A stretch of DNA of 64,000 nucleotides from Streptomyces roseoverticillatus (GCF_000719265.1 NZ_JOFL01000025.1:1-64000), one strand, 5' to 3'. Counted from the stretch's first letter, positions 1 to 8,813 are shown. Program-made: numbers and translations. Notes: generated by a model not told the origin, from the sequence alone.

Positions 1-55
1 CACAGCTGTTGCACTGACTACGCTCTTCCACACCGGCGTTGAGCTGCACCGATGC

Positions 56-397
56 CTAACTGGCTGTCAGGGCAACAGGACGCAGCCCCAGAGAAGCGGC
101 GATGGACCGGTTGCCCGCGACCGTCAGACGCGCCTTCCCCGAACCAGGGCGGTAGTAGACGCCAGCGTGCGCGACCTGCGAGTTACGGCCGGTCTGATGC
201 GCACCCCAGCGGTCCTCCTTCTCACAGAGCGTGACGTGTGAGCCGCGAGCGATCAGCTCGCGTGCGACGGCGAGCCCGACGATGCCGCCCCCGACGACCA
301 CCGCATGCGCTCGCGGCCGGAGCAGCCCCTGGGAGGAGTGGCTGCCTTCCTCGGGCGACGGTGGTCCGGCGCCTATGTCCATGGTCAGGTTCCACAT
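56..397 (-). pseudogene. Truncated FAD-dependent oxidoreductase (L-2-hydroxyglutarate oxidase-like), N-terminal fragment
   Basis: A frame of 113 codons begins at an ATG behind GGAGAG. It contains a dinucleotide-binding loop (VVVGGGIVGLAVARELI), then an EK pair and AHQTGRNSQVAHAGVYY, the pattern of the DAO/LhgO flavoprotein family, which oxidises 2-hydroxy acids or amines using FAD. Family members have roughly 400 residues. This frame stops soon after GKARLTVAGNRS, and the last 55 bases of the window show no convincing continuation in another frame. It is therefore frameshifted or truncated, or continues beyond the window after a shift. It is the last gene of the leftward cluster. Family call is fairly sure; the state of the gene is inferred. 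Confidence 0.6.
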
Positions 398-478
398 CTG
401 CTCTCCATGAGGGGTTCCGCCGTGCGGCAATGGCGAAGTGATCGTTGGTTTCGGCCGGATGCAGTCAGCGCTGGCCCG

Positions 479-643
479 TCACAGCAGCAGGTCGCACAGA
501 TGCACAGCCAGAGCGGAGAGCACCGCGAGGACGAAGAGAGCCCTCAGCAGCCTCAGCAACACCGCCCGCGGGCGCCGACCGCGTGACGGCGCCCGGCCCA
601 CCCCGGAGCCCGGCGCGCGACGGCGGCGTGGTGCAGGATCCAT
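479..643 (-). CDS. Small single-pass membrane protein, 54 residues
   Basis: An ATG at 643 sits nine bases behind AAGGAGA and opens a 54-codon frame ending in TGA at 479. The first 26 residues are rich in Arg and Pro (MDPAPRRRRAPGSG...). Residues about 27-54 form one hydrophobic helix (LLRALFVLAVLSALAVHLCD), ending DLLL. This predicts a small inner-membrane peptide with its basic N-terminus in the cytoplasm. It lies in the leftward cluster between the decayed methyltransferase and the flavoprotein fragment. No function can be assigned. The ribosome binding site and the clean basic/hydrophobic split are the main support. Confidence 0.5.
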   Translation of the reverse strand: MDPAPRRRRAPGSGVGRAPSRGRRPRAVLLRLLRALFVLAVLSALAVHLCDLLL

Positions 644-659
644 GGGCCAGCTCTCCTTA

Positions 660-1099
660 GCCGTGCGTCATGTGCGTCGTACGTCGCGTATTCCGGCAAG
701 ATCTGCCTATGCGCAGACCTCCCGCGCAGCCGGTGTCCGGCCCTCGCGTGGCTGCGCCGGACGGCACCACCGCCTTGCGGCGCAGTCGTCCGGACGTCGC
801 TGGTGACCGATCGGCGTCCAGACCGCGGGCCGCAGCCTCGCGGCGGGCGCGGGCGACGGCGCGTTCGCTGGGATCCGGTCCGGTGATCTGGTAGCCCTTG
901 ACGGTCAGCGGCAGGGCTTGGGTGCCGATGCCGCAGATGACGTCCAGGGCTCCGGCCAGCGGCGCGATGTCTTCCGAGGCCACCAGATCGGCCAGGGCCT
1001 CGGCGTGCTGGGGGCAAACGCCCACCGGTCGTCGTCCATCCGGTGGTAGGAGTCGACGGGGCCGTCATAGAACGCGACGTTCGGGTGATGGGGTGGCAT
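660..1099 (-). pseudogene. Decayed class I SAM-dependent methyltransferase
   Basis: The N-terminus starts at an ATG at 1099 behind GGAGG and reads MPPHHPNVAFYDGPVDSYHR, typical of small class I methyltransferases. Near 1015 the frame is lost at a C run. The adjacent frame then continues HAEALADLVASEDIAPLAG, ALDVICGIGTQALPL (the SAM-binding glycine motif, D-x-x-C-G-I-G-T) and GYQITGPDPSERAVARARRE (motif II region). A further shift near 820 ends the recognisable protein. At least two indels make it a pseudogene, or a gene hit by base-calling errors in C runs. It would have been part of the leftward enzyme cluster. Confidence 0.6.
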
Positions 1100-1204
1100 G
1101 CCGGGCCTCCGTGGAGTCCCGGTCACCATGCCGGGATGAAGGGCGGGCCAGCGCGCGGTGTGCAATGAGCCTCGCGCGCCGGGAATGCGGTGTCCGCCGG
1201 CGTG

Positions 1205-1600
1205 TCAACGCTCGATGTGGTTGCTGAGTTCGAGCAGATTCCCATCCGGGTCACGGACGTAGACGCTGTTGATCGGGCCCAGCACTCCGACCCGCTCGAC
1301 GGGGCCGGACTCGACCACAGCACCCTCTGACTGCAGGTGTGCGATGACCTCCTCGATGGAGTCCGCAACGATGAAGCACAAGTGCTCGGTACCCGGGCCG
1401 GGGTTCTGGGCGTGCGGGGCGATCTCCTTGCCGACCTCATGCAGGTTGATCTTGGTGTTGCCGAATCGGAGGGCTTTGCGGTCGTTGACGAGCATGCTGA
1501 ACGTGACGATCTCCATGCCCAGCACTCGACTGTAGAAGTCGACGGTGGCATCGATGTCGTTGACGGTCAGAACAGTGTGGTCAAGCCGCTCGTAATTCAT
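1205..1600 (-). CDS. VOC/glyoxalase superfamily protein
   Basis: A complete 131-residue protein starts at an ATG seven bases behind AGGAGG. It has the paired beta-alpha-beta-beta-beta fold signature of the vicinal oxygen chelate superfamily: LDHTVLTVNDIDATVDFY at the start, GTEHLCFIVAD in the middle and YVRDPDGNLLELSNH at the end. Likely metal ligands are His8, the His of EHLCF and the Glu of LLEL. The family covers glyoxalase I, extradiol dioxygenases and resistance proteins of the fosfomycin or bleomycin type. In this cluster it could be a tailoring enzyme or self-resistance protein; the sequence does not decide. Confidence 0.85.
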   Translation of the reverse strand: MNYERLDHTVLTVNDIDATVDFYSRVLGMEIVTFSMLVNDRKALRFGNTKINLHEVGKEIAPHAQNPGPGTEHLCFIVADSIEEVIAHLQSEGAVVESGPVERVGVLGPINSVYVRDPDGNLLELSNHIER

Positions 1601-1669
1601 GGAGTGTCCTCCTAAGGGGGATGGGTGGACGCGCTGCAGTGGTGCGTGGTCACCGCTCCTGCTGCGGCG

Positions 1670-2785
1670 TCATATGTCGCAGGTCATGGCGGAGACAGGG
1701 GTGACGCCGATGAACTCGGCGATGGCGTCAAGATCGGCCACCACGGATTCCAAGACCGGGATTCCCTCGGCATTGCGCTGCTCACTGAGCCGGTGGCGCC
1801 TGTCACCGGGAATGCGGACCGGCGCCTCAGGGTCAACGGGGTTGCCATCCCTCACCTCGTGGGCCAGCTGGCCGACTCCGGCGCGGATGATGTCGGGATC
1901 GCCGAGCGCCTCCAAACTGAGGCAGAACACGAAGTGGCCCAGTCCGCCTTCGCCGCCCTGGTACGTATGGCGGCTCCACTGTGCGCCGGCCAGCGGCCCG
2001 CAGAGCAGCTCGATGAAGAGGGAAAGTGCCGATCCCTTGTGTCCGCCGTGGTCTTTGTCGCCGCCGCCAAGCGGAAGCAGTGCATAGCCTTTGCGATGGA
2101 TGAGGCCCTGGACGGTTTCCGGGACGCCGGTGGTGGGCCGGCCGTCAGGCCCGAGCGCCCAGCCGGTCAGCATCGGCTCTCCGAGGCGGTCCAGTTGTTC
2201 CAGCTTGCCGCGGGAGACGGTGCTGGTGGCGCCGTCGAAGCAGAGGGTGCCCTGAGGGGTGGGCACGGCGTAGCAGAACGGGTTGGTGCCGAACATGGGC
2301 TCGTTGGTGCCCATCGGGGCCACCTGAGGAACGGCGTTGGTGGAGACCATCGCCAGCGTTCCGGCCCGGGCCGCGCGTTCGGCGAACCACCCGGCGATGC
2401 CCATGTGGTTGGAGCGGCGGACCATCACCGCGGAGGTGCCGAACTGGCGTGCCCGATCGGCGGCGAGGTCCACGGCCGTGCACAGCGCCGGCTGCCCCAG
2501 CCCGTTCTGGGCGTCCAGGACGCACACACTGCCGTTGTCGGCAACGATCTCGGGCACGGCGTGCCGGTTGATGCTACCGCTGTGCAATCCTTCGACATAG
2601 CGCCGCAGGCGGGCGACACCGTGGCTCTCGACCCCGCCCAGGTCCGCGGCGACCAGGACCTGCGCCGTCACCTCGGCCTCGCGTCGTCCCGCGCCCGCGG
2701 CACGCAGTGCCTCGACAGTGAATCTCGTCAGTTCGGCAGCATCGATCAACCACTGCCATCCGTAGAGGTCTTTGGCATGTGTCAT
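1670..2785 (-). CDS. Ldh/YlbC-family NAD(P)-dependent malate/lactate-type dehydrogenase
   Basis: The chosen start, ATG at 2785, follows GGGAGA and gives 371 residues, a usual family length; the open frame runs further upstream without a better start. Family features include GGVESHGVARLRRY, VMVRRSNHMG (the active-site His of SNHxG), STNAVPQVAP, GTNPFCYAVP and GHKGSALSLFIELLCGPLAG. These Rossmann-unlike dehydrogenases reduce or oxidise 2-oxo/2-hydroxy acids (malate, sulfolactate, ureidoglycolate, cyclic imines). In this cluster it most likely reduces a keto acid or imine made by a neighbouring enzyme; the substrate is not visible. It lies between the VOC gene and the ATP-grasp gene, all leftward. 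Confidence 0.85.
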   Translation of the reverse strand: MTHAKDLYGWQWLIDAAELTRFTVEALRAAGAGRREAEVTAQVLVAADLGGVESHGVARLRRYVEGLHSGSINRHAVPEIVADNGSVCVLDAQNGLGQPALCTAVDLAADRARQFGTSAVMVRRSNHMGIAGWFAERAARAGTLAMVSTNAVPQVAPMGTNEPMFGTNPFCYAVPTPQGTLCFDGATSTVSRGKLEQLDRLGEPMLTGWALGPDGRPTTGVPETVQGLIHRKGYALLPLGGGDKDHGGHKGSALSLFIELLCGPLAGAQWSRHTYQGGEGGLGHFVFCLSLEALGDPDIIRAGVGQLAHEVRDGNPVDPEAPVRIPGDRRHRLSEQRNAEGIPVLESVVADLDAIAEFIGVTPVSAMTCDI

Positions 2786-3008
2786 AACGGTATTCCTGTC
2801 TCCCTCAGAAGTGCCGCCCGTTGCCCGGGGGGGTATCGGGGTCACGCGGCCTCCGGGATAACGTGGGGGCGGGCACTGTGCCCGCCCCCGATCCCGAGGT
2901 GCTGGGGCGGCGTGCCGAGGCACAGCGCGTCAGGGCCCCCACAAGCGCAGTCACAAAGCGTGGTGGCACAGGGTGCAACCCTGGCACGCCGGCCCCCGGG
3001 CGGGATGG

Positions 3009-4379
3009 TCAGCCGACAGTCGGCTCGGTCTCGATCGTGACGGCCTTGCGAACCCGCGCTTCCTCGGCACCGATGTCACCGTCAATCGGCACATCGAAGA
3101 TGGCCGTGACGGCCCGGTTCGAGGACTCGGTGATGCACTCGAGCTCGAAGCCGCGGGGCTTGATCACGAACACCTCGTGCACCGTCGCCGGCGCGTCCGC
3201 GTCGACTGCGGCCAGCTCGGGCCAGATGCCGGTGGTGTCCGCCAGCCATCGCGGTGTGATCCCCTCCAAGCCGTCGACCTGGACGTCCCGCAAGATGCCT
3301 GGCGTGTGCTCGAAGTAGACCTGCCGGCCACGGCGCTGGAACACCGGCGGGTACTCGGTGGGCAGGCCCAGGGCGATGTCGATGATCACCGGCTCGATCG
3401 GCCTGCCGGTCGACAGGTGGAACAGGTGAAGACATCCGTCGCCGGGGGCACGTGCGGCGATCTCCATCAGCACCACCCGGCCATCGTCGGTGATGCGGTA
3501 CTCCGAGTGCGCGTACCCGTTCTCGAAAGCGAGCCGACCCACCACGCCCAGCTGCGCCTGGACGATCAGCTCTGTCTCACGCTCATCCAGATTGTCCGGC
3601 GGCGTGGTGTGAATCAACTCAACGAAATACTCGGTCGAATCCTCGTTGGTGCCCTTCTGCGTGAGGAGCGTGACGATCGGCTTCCCGTTGCTGATGAGGG
3701 TGTCGACGTTGTACTCGCGTCCCTTCACCCGCTCCTCGACCAGCAGACGGCTGCCGGGATCAAGGGCGGCGACGACGTCGACGAGCGCCGGTACATCCTC
3801 CACCACGCGCACCCCGATGCTGGACTCACGGTCCAAAGGCTTGACCGCCACCGGGAAGGGGCCGTCGTACTCTTTGGCCAGCTGTGCTGCCCGTTCGCGG
3901 CCCCCGAAGCCCTCCGAGGGGGCGGTGACGAGCACCGAGGTGGGGCTCCATTGCCTGAGATAGCGGCGCTGAAGGAGCTTATTGCGGCAAACCTTGGAAG
4001 CTCGCCAGCCCGGACCGGGCAGACCGAGCATGTCGGAGACCACCTGGCCGGCGTCCACATAGACCTCTGCGTTGACGAGTACACCGTGCACGTCGTACTC
4101 CTGGGCCCAGCGCGATGCCTGGTCGGCGATGCCGCTGAGGTCAGTGGCGTCGCGCAGGCTGACCTCGGCAAGGGCGGCGAACGGGTGGCCCGGCGTGCCC
4201 AGAAGCTCAATGCCCCTCTGCACCATGGCCGAGCCTTGCCGCTGCGAGATGGCCAGGACCGCCAGCCCACGCTTGCGCAGCTCGTTCAAGGACGGGCCGA
4301 TCTTGGACAGGTCACTGAAGATGATGAAAGCTGGCTGCTTGGCAGTTGCACCCACGGGATCGCACATCCCTTTCGTCAT
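3009..4379 (-). CDS. ATP-grasp domain carboxylate-amine ligase
   Basis: A 456-residue protein. The N-terminal third is an alpha/beta substrate domain (FIIFSDLSKIGPSLNELRKR). The ATP-grasp core follows, with PVAVKPLDRESSIGVRVV (nucleotide-binding Lys and flexible loop), LLVEERVKGREYNVDTL (hinge and Glu) and GRVVLMEIAARAPGDGC (metal-binding Glu; the usual EIN(P/A)R appears as EIAAR, as in several amino-acid ligases). Such enzymes activate a carboxylate as acyl phosphate and join it to an amine. Since the cluster has no NRPS or PKS, this is the best candidate for the bond-forming step. It is 27 bases downstream of the aminotransferase and probably cotranscribed. Confidence 0.85.
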   Translation of the reverse strand: MTKGMCDPVGATAKQPAFIIFSDLSKIGPSLNELRKRGLAVLAISQRQGSAMVQRGIELLGTPGHPFAALAEVSLRDATDLSGIADQASRWAQEYDVHGVLVNAEVYVDAGQVVSDMLGLPGPGWRASKVCRNKLLQRRYLRQWSPTSVLVTAPSEGFGGRERAAQLAKEYDGPFPVAVKPLDRESSIGVRVVEDVPALVDVVAALDPGSRLLVEERVKGREYNVDTLISNGKPIVTLLTQKGTNEDSTEYFVELIHTTPPDNLDERETELIVQAQLGVVGRLAFENGYAHSEYRITDDGRVVLMEIAARAPGDGCLHLFHLSTGRPIEPVIIDIALGLPTEYPPVFQRRGRQVYFEHTPGILRDVQVDGLEGITPRWLADTTGIWPELAAVDADAPATVHEVFVIKPRGFELECITESSNRAVTAIFDVPIDGDIGAEEARVRKAVTIETEPTVG

Positions 4380-4406
4380 GGAGTCTCAGTGGAATAGAGG
4401 GTTGCA

Positions 4407-5765
4407 TCAGCTGAGTTGGACGGCGTCGGCGGCCGCGTTGAAGTGGACCAATGCCTCGGCGAGCTCGGCCTCGGTCGTGGTGACCGGCGGCATGATCTTG
4501 AGCATGGCGCCGCCGAGTGTGGACGGGACGCACACCAGCAGACCGCGGGCGACACATTCGGCGGCCATGCGTTTGGACGTCTCCGAATCGAGCGAACCGT
4601 CCTCGCTGGTGCAGGCGACACCGGCGATCATGCCCATCGTGCCAATGATCCGGCGTTGTTGCGGGAGGCGGGCGACCCAGTTGGCGAGGCCATCAGCCAG
4701 CTGCCGGCCGCGTTGTGCCGCCTCGGCGACGAGCTTTCCGTCGGCGAAGAGCGCCAGGTTAGCCTCCGCGGCGGCGAGAGAGAGCGGGTTGCCGCTGTGG
4801 GTGCTGGTCAGCTCACCTGGACGTACGTCCTTGGTGAAGCGCTCATCGCCGATCAGCACTGCCGAGATCGGCAGGGAGCCGGACAGGCCTTTGGCGACCA
4901 GCAGCAGGTCAGGGCGGACATCGACGTGCTCATAGGCGAAGAGCGCACCAGTGCGGCCGAAGCCGGACTGGATCTCGTCGAAGATCAGTAGAGCCCCGTG
5001 CTCGCTACACCACTGGCGCAGCGTGGCCGCTGATTCCGGGTCGATCCGGCGGAGGGTGGAGCCCTGATAGATCTCGCCCATCACACAGGACACGTCCTCA
5101 GGGTGGGCGCCGGTCTCCCGCACCGCGGCCTCGATGATTTCCACGCTCCATGCCTCGCCGAGCGCCGGATAGGGGACGCGGACAAAGACCTCGTCCAGCT
5201 CCGGTGCCCAGTCGCGCTGGGCCGACAGCCCGCCGGAGAGCTGGGCGCCCAGAGTGCGCCCGTGGAAAGCGCCCTCGAAAGTGACGATGACGGGCCTACG
5301 GTCGCGCGGCTGCCCGGGACGGCGGGCGGCCGCATAGCGACTGGAGATTTTCAGAGCGCCCTCGACCGCCTCAGCACCCGTGGTGTAGAGGACCGATTGC
5401 GGGAAGCCGGAGAGTTCCGACAGGGCACGTACGGTGCGGGCCCTCGCCCGTGTCGGGAACATATATGCGTGGAGCAGCCCCTGTCGGGCCTGCCCGATGA
5501 TCGCGTCAACGACCTCGGGGCGCGCGTGGCCGGCGTTCGCCGTGAGGATCCCGCTTGTCCAATCCAGCCACGCGCGGCCTTCCCGGTTGTAGACGTGACT
5601 GCCGCTGGCTCGGTCCCACACCACTGGATGCTGGGTGTGCATGGTGGCCGGTTCATAACGTCGCAGCGTCTCTATCACCCAGGCATCGTCCTCGGTCCCG
5701 TCCTGGAGGAGGGCGGTGTCGGCCGTGGTGAGGTTGAGGCTGTCCATCCCGTTCATGCTGTTCAT
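4407..5765 (-). CDS. Class III (omega) PLP-dependent aminotransferase
   Basis: A full-length 452-residue fold-type I aminotransferase of the acetylornithine/GABA/diaminobutyrate group. Visible motifs are TTGAEAVEGALKIS (phosphate cup, residues ~128-142), FEGAFHGRTLGA (~163-174), IFDEIQSGFGRTGALFA (Asp263 to the PLP pyridine nitrogen) and VAKGLSGSLPISAVL with the Schiff-base Lys at residue 292. These enzymes move amino groups to or from terminal amines or beta/omega-amino acids. Only one base separates its start from the cupin stop, so the two are translationally coupled. The likely role is to install or remove an amine in the cluster product. Confidence 0.9.
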   Translation of the reverse strand: MNSMNGMDSLNLTTADTALLQDGTEDDAWVIETLRRYEPATMHTQHPVVWDRASGSHVYNREGRAWLDWTSGILTANAGHARPEVVDAIIGQARQGLLHAYMFPTRARARTVRALSELSGFPQSVLYTTGAEAVEGALKISSRYAAARRPGQPRDRRPVIVTFEGAFHGRTLGAQLSGGLSAQRDWAPELDEVFVRVPYPALGEAWSVEIIEAAVRETGAHPEDVSCVMGEIYQGSTLRRIDPESAATLRQWCSEHGALLIFDEIQSGFGRTGALFAYEHVDVRPDLLLVAKGLSGSLPISAVLIGDERFTKDVRPGELTSTHSGNPLSLAAAEANLALFADGKLVAEAAQRGRQLADGLANWVARLPQQRRIIGTMGMIAGVACTSEDGSLDSETSKRMAAECVARGLLVCVPSTLGGAMLKIMPPVTTTEAELAEALVHFNAAADAVQLS

Positions 5766-5766
5766 G

Positions 5767-6198
5767 TCAGCGGACCGTCCAGGCCGTACCGCTGGTGTCC
5801 GAGGCAGTCACGGCAACGGCCACCAGTTGCTCGTCGCCGGTGTTGACCAGCCCGTAGAACACCCCAGCCGGGGCCATGCAGACCATGCCCGGCTCGACGC
5901 GGGAGCGGCTCGGCTCGGGCAGCAGCCGCTTCGGGGGCGCGTCCAAGGGGTAGTGCGAGGATGGCACGTAAGCTCCCGCTGCCTCGGGGTCCTGCTTGTC
6001 AAACACCTGGAACTCGCCTCTGCCCTGGAGGATGAGGAACATCCCGTCGGCCTGCGGGTGCATGCGTGCGGAGATGTCCTGGCCCGGGCTGAGTCGCCAC
6101 GCGGCCGCCTGCATCCGCTCGCTGGCCCACAGGCCCAACTTGCGGGGCACAGCGTCGGAGACCGGCTCCGTAGGCACCGCGAAAGCTCGAATAGCCAT
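5767..6198 (-). CDS. Cupin-fold protein
   Basis: The ATG at 6198 follows AAGGGA; a TTG one codon earlier is less likely. The 143-residue protein has a single conserved beta-barrel: PGQDISARMHPQADGMFLIL with a likely ligand His, GRGEFQVFD, then MVCMAPAGVFYGLVNTGDEQ. The canonical second cupin His cluster is incomplete (only one clear His in motif 1 and none in motif 2), so metal binding is uncertain. Cupins in biosynthetic loci act as isomerases, dioxygenases, cyclases or sugar-binding sensors. Its coupling to the aminotransferase suggests a step on the same intermediate. Confidence 0.75.
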   Translation of the reverse strand: MAIRAFAVPTEPVSDAVPRKLGLWASERMQAAAWRLSPGQDISARMHPQADGMFLILQGRGEFQVFDKQDPEAAGAYVPSSHYPLDAPPKRLLPEPSRSRVEPGMVCMAPAGVFYGLVNTGDEQLVAVAVTASDTSGTAWTVR

Positions 6199-6264
6199 CA
6201 ACTTCCCTTTCTCACAGGGGGACTGTTCCCGATGTGACTGCAGGTTCTGGATGAGCTCGCCGGG

Positions 6265-6720
6265 TTACGCTTCGAGGAATTGCATCTGCATGATCTGGGT
6301 GAAGTACTTGCCGCTTGGGCGGATGGCCACCCCTCCGGTCACCACGCGGATACGCTTGGTCTCCAGCGGCTCGAGGTCGCCTTCGAACCACTCGCCGGCC
6401 TCCACGTCGATGTTCTCCGCGATCAGCACGGTCTTCTCACCGCCGCCCTCGGGATAGGCAATGACGCGCAGAGCCACCGGAAACCCTGTCTTGATCACAG
6501 GAACGGGACGTCGCTGCAGGCGAATCCTCACCGGTACATGCACGTCACCGAGATCGATTTCGAGGTACTCGGGGCGGGACTCATTCCGGCTCGGCGAGCC
6601 CCAGCCGGTGTAGGGGCTTCCATCGAAGAGGAACTGCTCGTTCCAGAAGTCGTACCGATGGCAGCCGGAGGAATCGGCTACATAGCATCCTTCAATGAGG
6701 CGAAGCTGGTCAACGGCCAT
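6265..6720 (-). CDS. F5/8 type C (discoidin)-like beta-sandwich protein
   Basis: A 151-residue protein starting at an ATG behind AAAGGA. It has no signal peptide or membrane segment. The stretch FDGSPYTGWGSPSRNESRPE followed by YLEIDLGDVHVPVRIRL has the order seen in coagulation factor 5/8 C-terminal (discoidin) domains, where D-G-x-x-x-T-x-W and E-I-D-L-G mark the first strands; KRIRVVTGG continues the pattern. Such domains bind carbohydrates or lipids, usually outside the cell, so an isolated cytosolic copy inside an enzyme cluster is unusual. Its role is not known. The domain call is by pattern only. Confidence 0.6.
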   Translation of the reverse strand: MAVDQLRLIEGCYVADSSGCHRYDFWNEQFLFDGSPYTGWGSPSRNESRPEYLEIDLGDVHVPVRIRLQRRPVPVIKTGFPVALRVIAYPEGGGEKTVLIAENIDVEAGEWFEGDLEPLETKRIRVVTGGVAIRPSGKYFTQIMQMQFLEA

Positions 6721-6734
6721 TTCGGGTTTCCTTT

Positions 6735-7442
6735 CTAGAGCTGCTTCCGGATCGGTGTACGCGTACCATTCAGTGCTTCAAGGGCATCCGGGACTCCGGC
6801 CAGGTCATCAAGGACCAAGTCCGCCTCCGCCCGGGCCGATTCGGAGTGGGGCAGGTTCCGGTCGATGAGGATGGTCGCCATCCCAACGCCTCGCGCACCT
6901 GCCAGCTCGTGGTGCTGACCGTCGCCGACAAAGGCACAGGAACGCGCGGAGACTCCAAGCTGATCGCTCGCGTGCAGGTAGATCCCGGGTTGTGGCTTAA
7001 GCATCCTCACCCGGTGCGAGAAGACGCTGACGTCGAAGTACTCCCGCAGACCGAGACAGTCGAAAATCCACTCAGCGTGGTCGGACGCGTTGGACACCAG
7101 TGCCACGCCCAGCCCCTGTTCACGGATCTGATACAGCAGGGGAATGGTCTGAGGGTCGATCTCGAAGCTCGCCACCATGCCGGCGAAGTGGCGGTTGACC
7201 GCGGCCGCCACCGTCTCCCGGGAACACTCGACCCCAGTGGCCTTGGCCGACAGCAGGATACGCGCCACGATGCCCGGAACTACCGCTGCCATCGTCTCGT
7301 CATGGAGTTTGTCGTAGGCCGGCTTCCAGACTTCCAGATCCAGGCCAAGATCGTCGGCGACGTCACGAAAGAATGGATTGCCCGGCGCCCTGTGCACCAA
7401 TGTCGAAAAAAGGTCGAAACAGACCCCTTGAATGATGCGCAT
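6735..7442 (-). CDS. HAD superfamily hydrolase, haloacid-dehalogenase-like
   Basis: A 235-residue protein with an ATG behind GGAGGA. Motif I is VCFDLFSTLVH. The nucleophile Asp10 is present, but the second Asp of the usual DxDx(T/V) is Phe, as in haloacid dehalogenases rather than phosphatases. Motif II is ALVSNASD, the motif III Lys is in MLKPQPGIY, and motif IV is CAFVGDGQHHELAGARGVG. An alpha-helical cap lies between motifs I and II. The missing acid/base Asp argues against an ordinary phosphatase. It lies 14 bases upstream of the F5/8C gene in the same leftward unit. Confidence 0.85.
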   Translation of the reverse strand: MRIIQGVCFDLFSTLVHRAPGNPFFRDVADDLGLDLEVWKPAYDKLHDETMAAVVPGIVARILLSAKATGVECSRETVAAAVNRHFAGMVASFEIDPQTIPLLYQIREQGLGVALVSNASDHAEWIFDCLGLREYFDVSVFSHRVRMLKPQPGIYLHASDQLGVSARSCAFVGDGQHHELAGARGVGMATILIDRNLPHSESARAEADLVLDDLAGVPDALEALNGTRTPIRKQL

Positions 7443-7493
7443 TGTTCTCTCCTCCCGATGATGCCGGTCCGGACCGGCGGGATTGATGAGACA

Positions 7494-8813
7494 TCACACC
7501 GACTGCAGCTCCCTTTCCTCCCACAGCTCCACAGGCTGGCCGAGCGGACGCTGGCGCTGCTCGAAGAAGAGATTCTGCTTGACCCAGTTGAGCCCCATGC
7601 GCTCAAAGATCACATCGTGATCGGTCTCGATCCTCGCGCCGTTTGCAGCCAGTTCGTCGAGCACCATCTCGGCAAGCTCGAGGTTGCCGGCCAGGCGCAG
7701 CCGACCGCCAGGCCCGTCGTGGGTGTCGACCGCGTATGGGGTGTCTTCCATCCCGAACCGGAACACGTCCACTCCGCTGCCGGGCTGAGCCGCATAGGCC
7801 GCCAGCCGACGAAGTGCACAGGCCTTCTGCTCACGCCGGCTTCCCACATCCAGCAGCGCGACATGGTCGTCGGCCTGCTCCGGCAGTACCGCAGCGCCTA
7901 CCGATACGGTCACATGACGCTTCTTCACCCCCGGATCGGCCAGGTCGTACTCTAACGTTCGCGCGGCATCCACCACCTGCTTGAACTCCGCGTAGCTCTT
8001 CGGAAAGGGAAGGCGCGGGGAAAACCCGAACAGCAGCGTGATGTTCAGCTGACCGCTGCCGCCGAGCCGGATCTGCGGATGCTCAACCGCATACCGGGTC
8101 AACGCGTAGCTTCGCGGGAACTGGACCCATTCCACCTCATGGAAGAGGCCAAGTCGCTGCCGAGCCTGGATCGTATTCCGGTAGACCTCGAACTGTATGA
8201 GAGGCGAAGTCCTTCCGTAGTCGGCGCCATTGCGGGTCGAGTAGGTTTCCAGGCTGGTTTCGGTGAGGCGGTCAGAGGGCTGGTACTCCGCGACGATCCC
8301 ACTGAAACCCTCACTGCCGATGAAGTCAGGGCTCAGATCGCCGTACTGACGTTCCACCTCACACATCAGCTGAAGCTCAACGGCAGCCTGGGCAGTGACA
8401 AAGTGCGCACCACCGAGGTGCAGCGGAATGCTGCTCTGGCTGATGCGTTCCCACTCACCGAAACGCCTGATACTTTCCCTCACTTCAGGGCCGTTTCGGC
8501 TCGCGCCGAAGCTGATCAGCATCTCGTTGCAGCGTTGTTGCAGGGAACGGCTTATCTGCTGGTAAATCTCATTGCTGGTGGACTGCTCGTGCGTCTTTGG
8601 ATTCCTCGCATGGTAGTGATAGTAACGGCATCCCATGCCGTAGAGAGCTTCCGCTTCGGCAATCAGTGACAGCGGTGAATTCTTGATGGTAGCGCCGGCA
8701 CTGATCTGGTCCAGCAAAACGTCTCCGGTCGCACGGTGATTCCCTGGCGTGAACTTGGCGCCGGTCGATGCGCAGCCAAGTATGAGGCTCTTCCTATCTG
8801 TCACGGCTTTCAT
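7494..8813 (-). CDS. BKACE (3-keto-5-aminohexanoate cleavage) family protein, extended
   Basis: The ATG at 8813 directly follows GGGAGAAGA and gives 439 residues; the open frame extends upstream but lacks a better site. The N-terminal TIM-barrel region contains YGMGCRYYHYHARNPKT, matching the H-x-H metal-binding strand of beta-keto acid cleavage enzymes (His66 and His68). Later strands are EMLISFGASRNG, LGGAHFVTA, QFEVYRNT and DTHDGPGGR. Family members condense a beta-keto acid with acetyl-CoA and cleave it in a Zn-dependent retro-Claisen step. They are usually about 270-310 residues long, so this one carries roughly 130 extra residues and is divergent. It is the first gene of the leftward unit and probably acts early in the pathway. 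Confidence 0.7.
   Translation of the reverse strand: MKAVTDRKSLILGCASTGAKFTPGNHRATGDVLLDQISAGATIKNSPLSLIAEAEALYGMGCRYYHYHARNPKTHEQSTSNEIYQQISRSLQQRCNEMLISFGASRNGPEVRESIRRFGEWERISQSSIPLHLGGAHFVTAQAAVELQLMCEVERQYGDLSPDFIGSEGFSGIVAEYQPSDRLTETSLETYSTRNGADYGRTSPLIQFEVYRNTIQARQRLGLFHEVEWVQFPRSYALTRYAVEHPQIRLGGSGQLNITLLFGFSPRLPFPKSYAEFKQVVDAARTLEYDLADPGVKKRHVTVSVGAAVLPEQADDHVALLDVGSRREQKACALRRLAAYAAQPGSGVDVFRFGMEDTPYAVDTHDGPGGRLRLAGNLELAEMVLDELAANGARIETDHDVIFERMGLNWVKQNLFFEQRQRPLGQPVELWEERELQSV

Noticed and set aside
1625..4397. Long rightward frames (about 470 codons each) opposite the Ldh and ATP-grasp genes
   Set aside because: Antisense shadows; the leftward frames carry full family motifs and ribosome sites.
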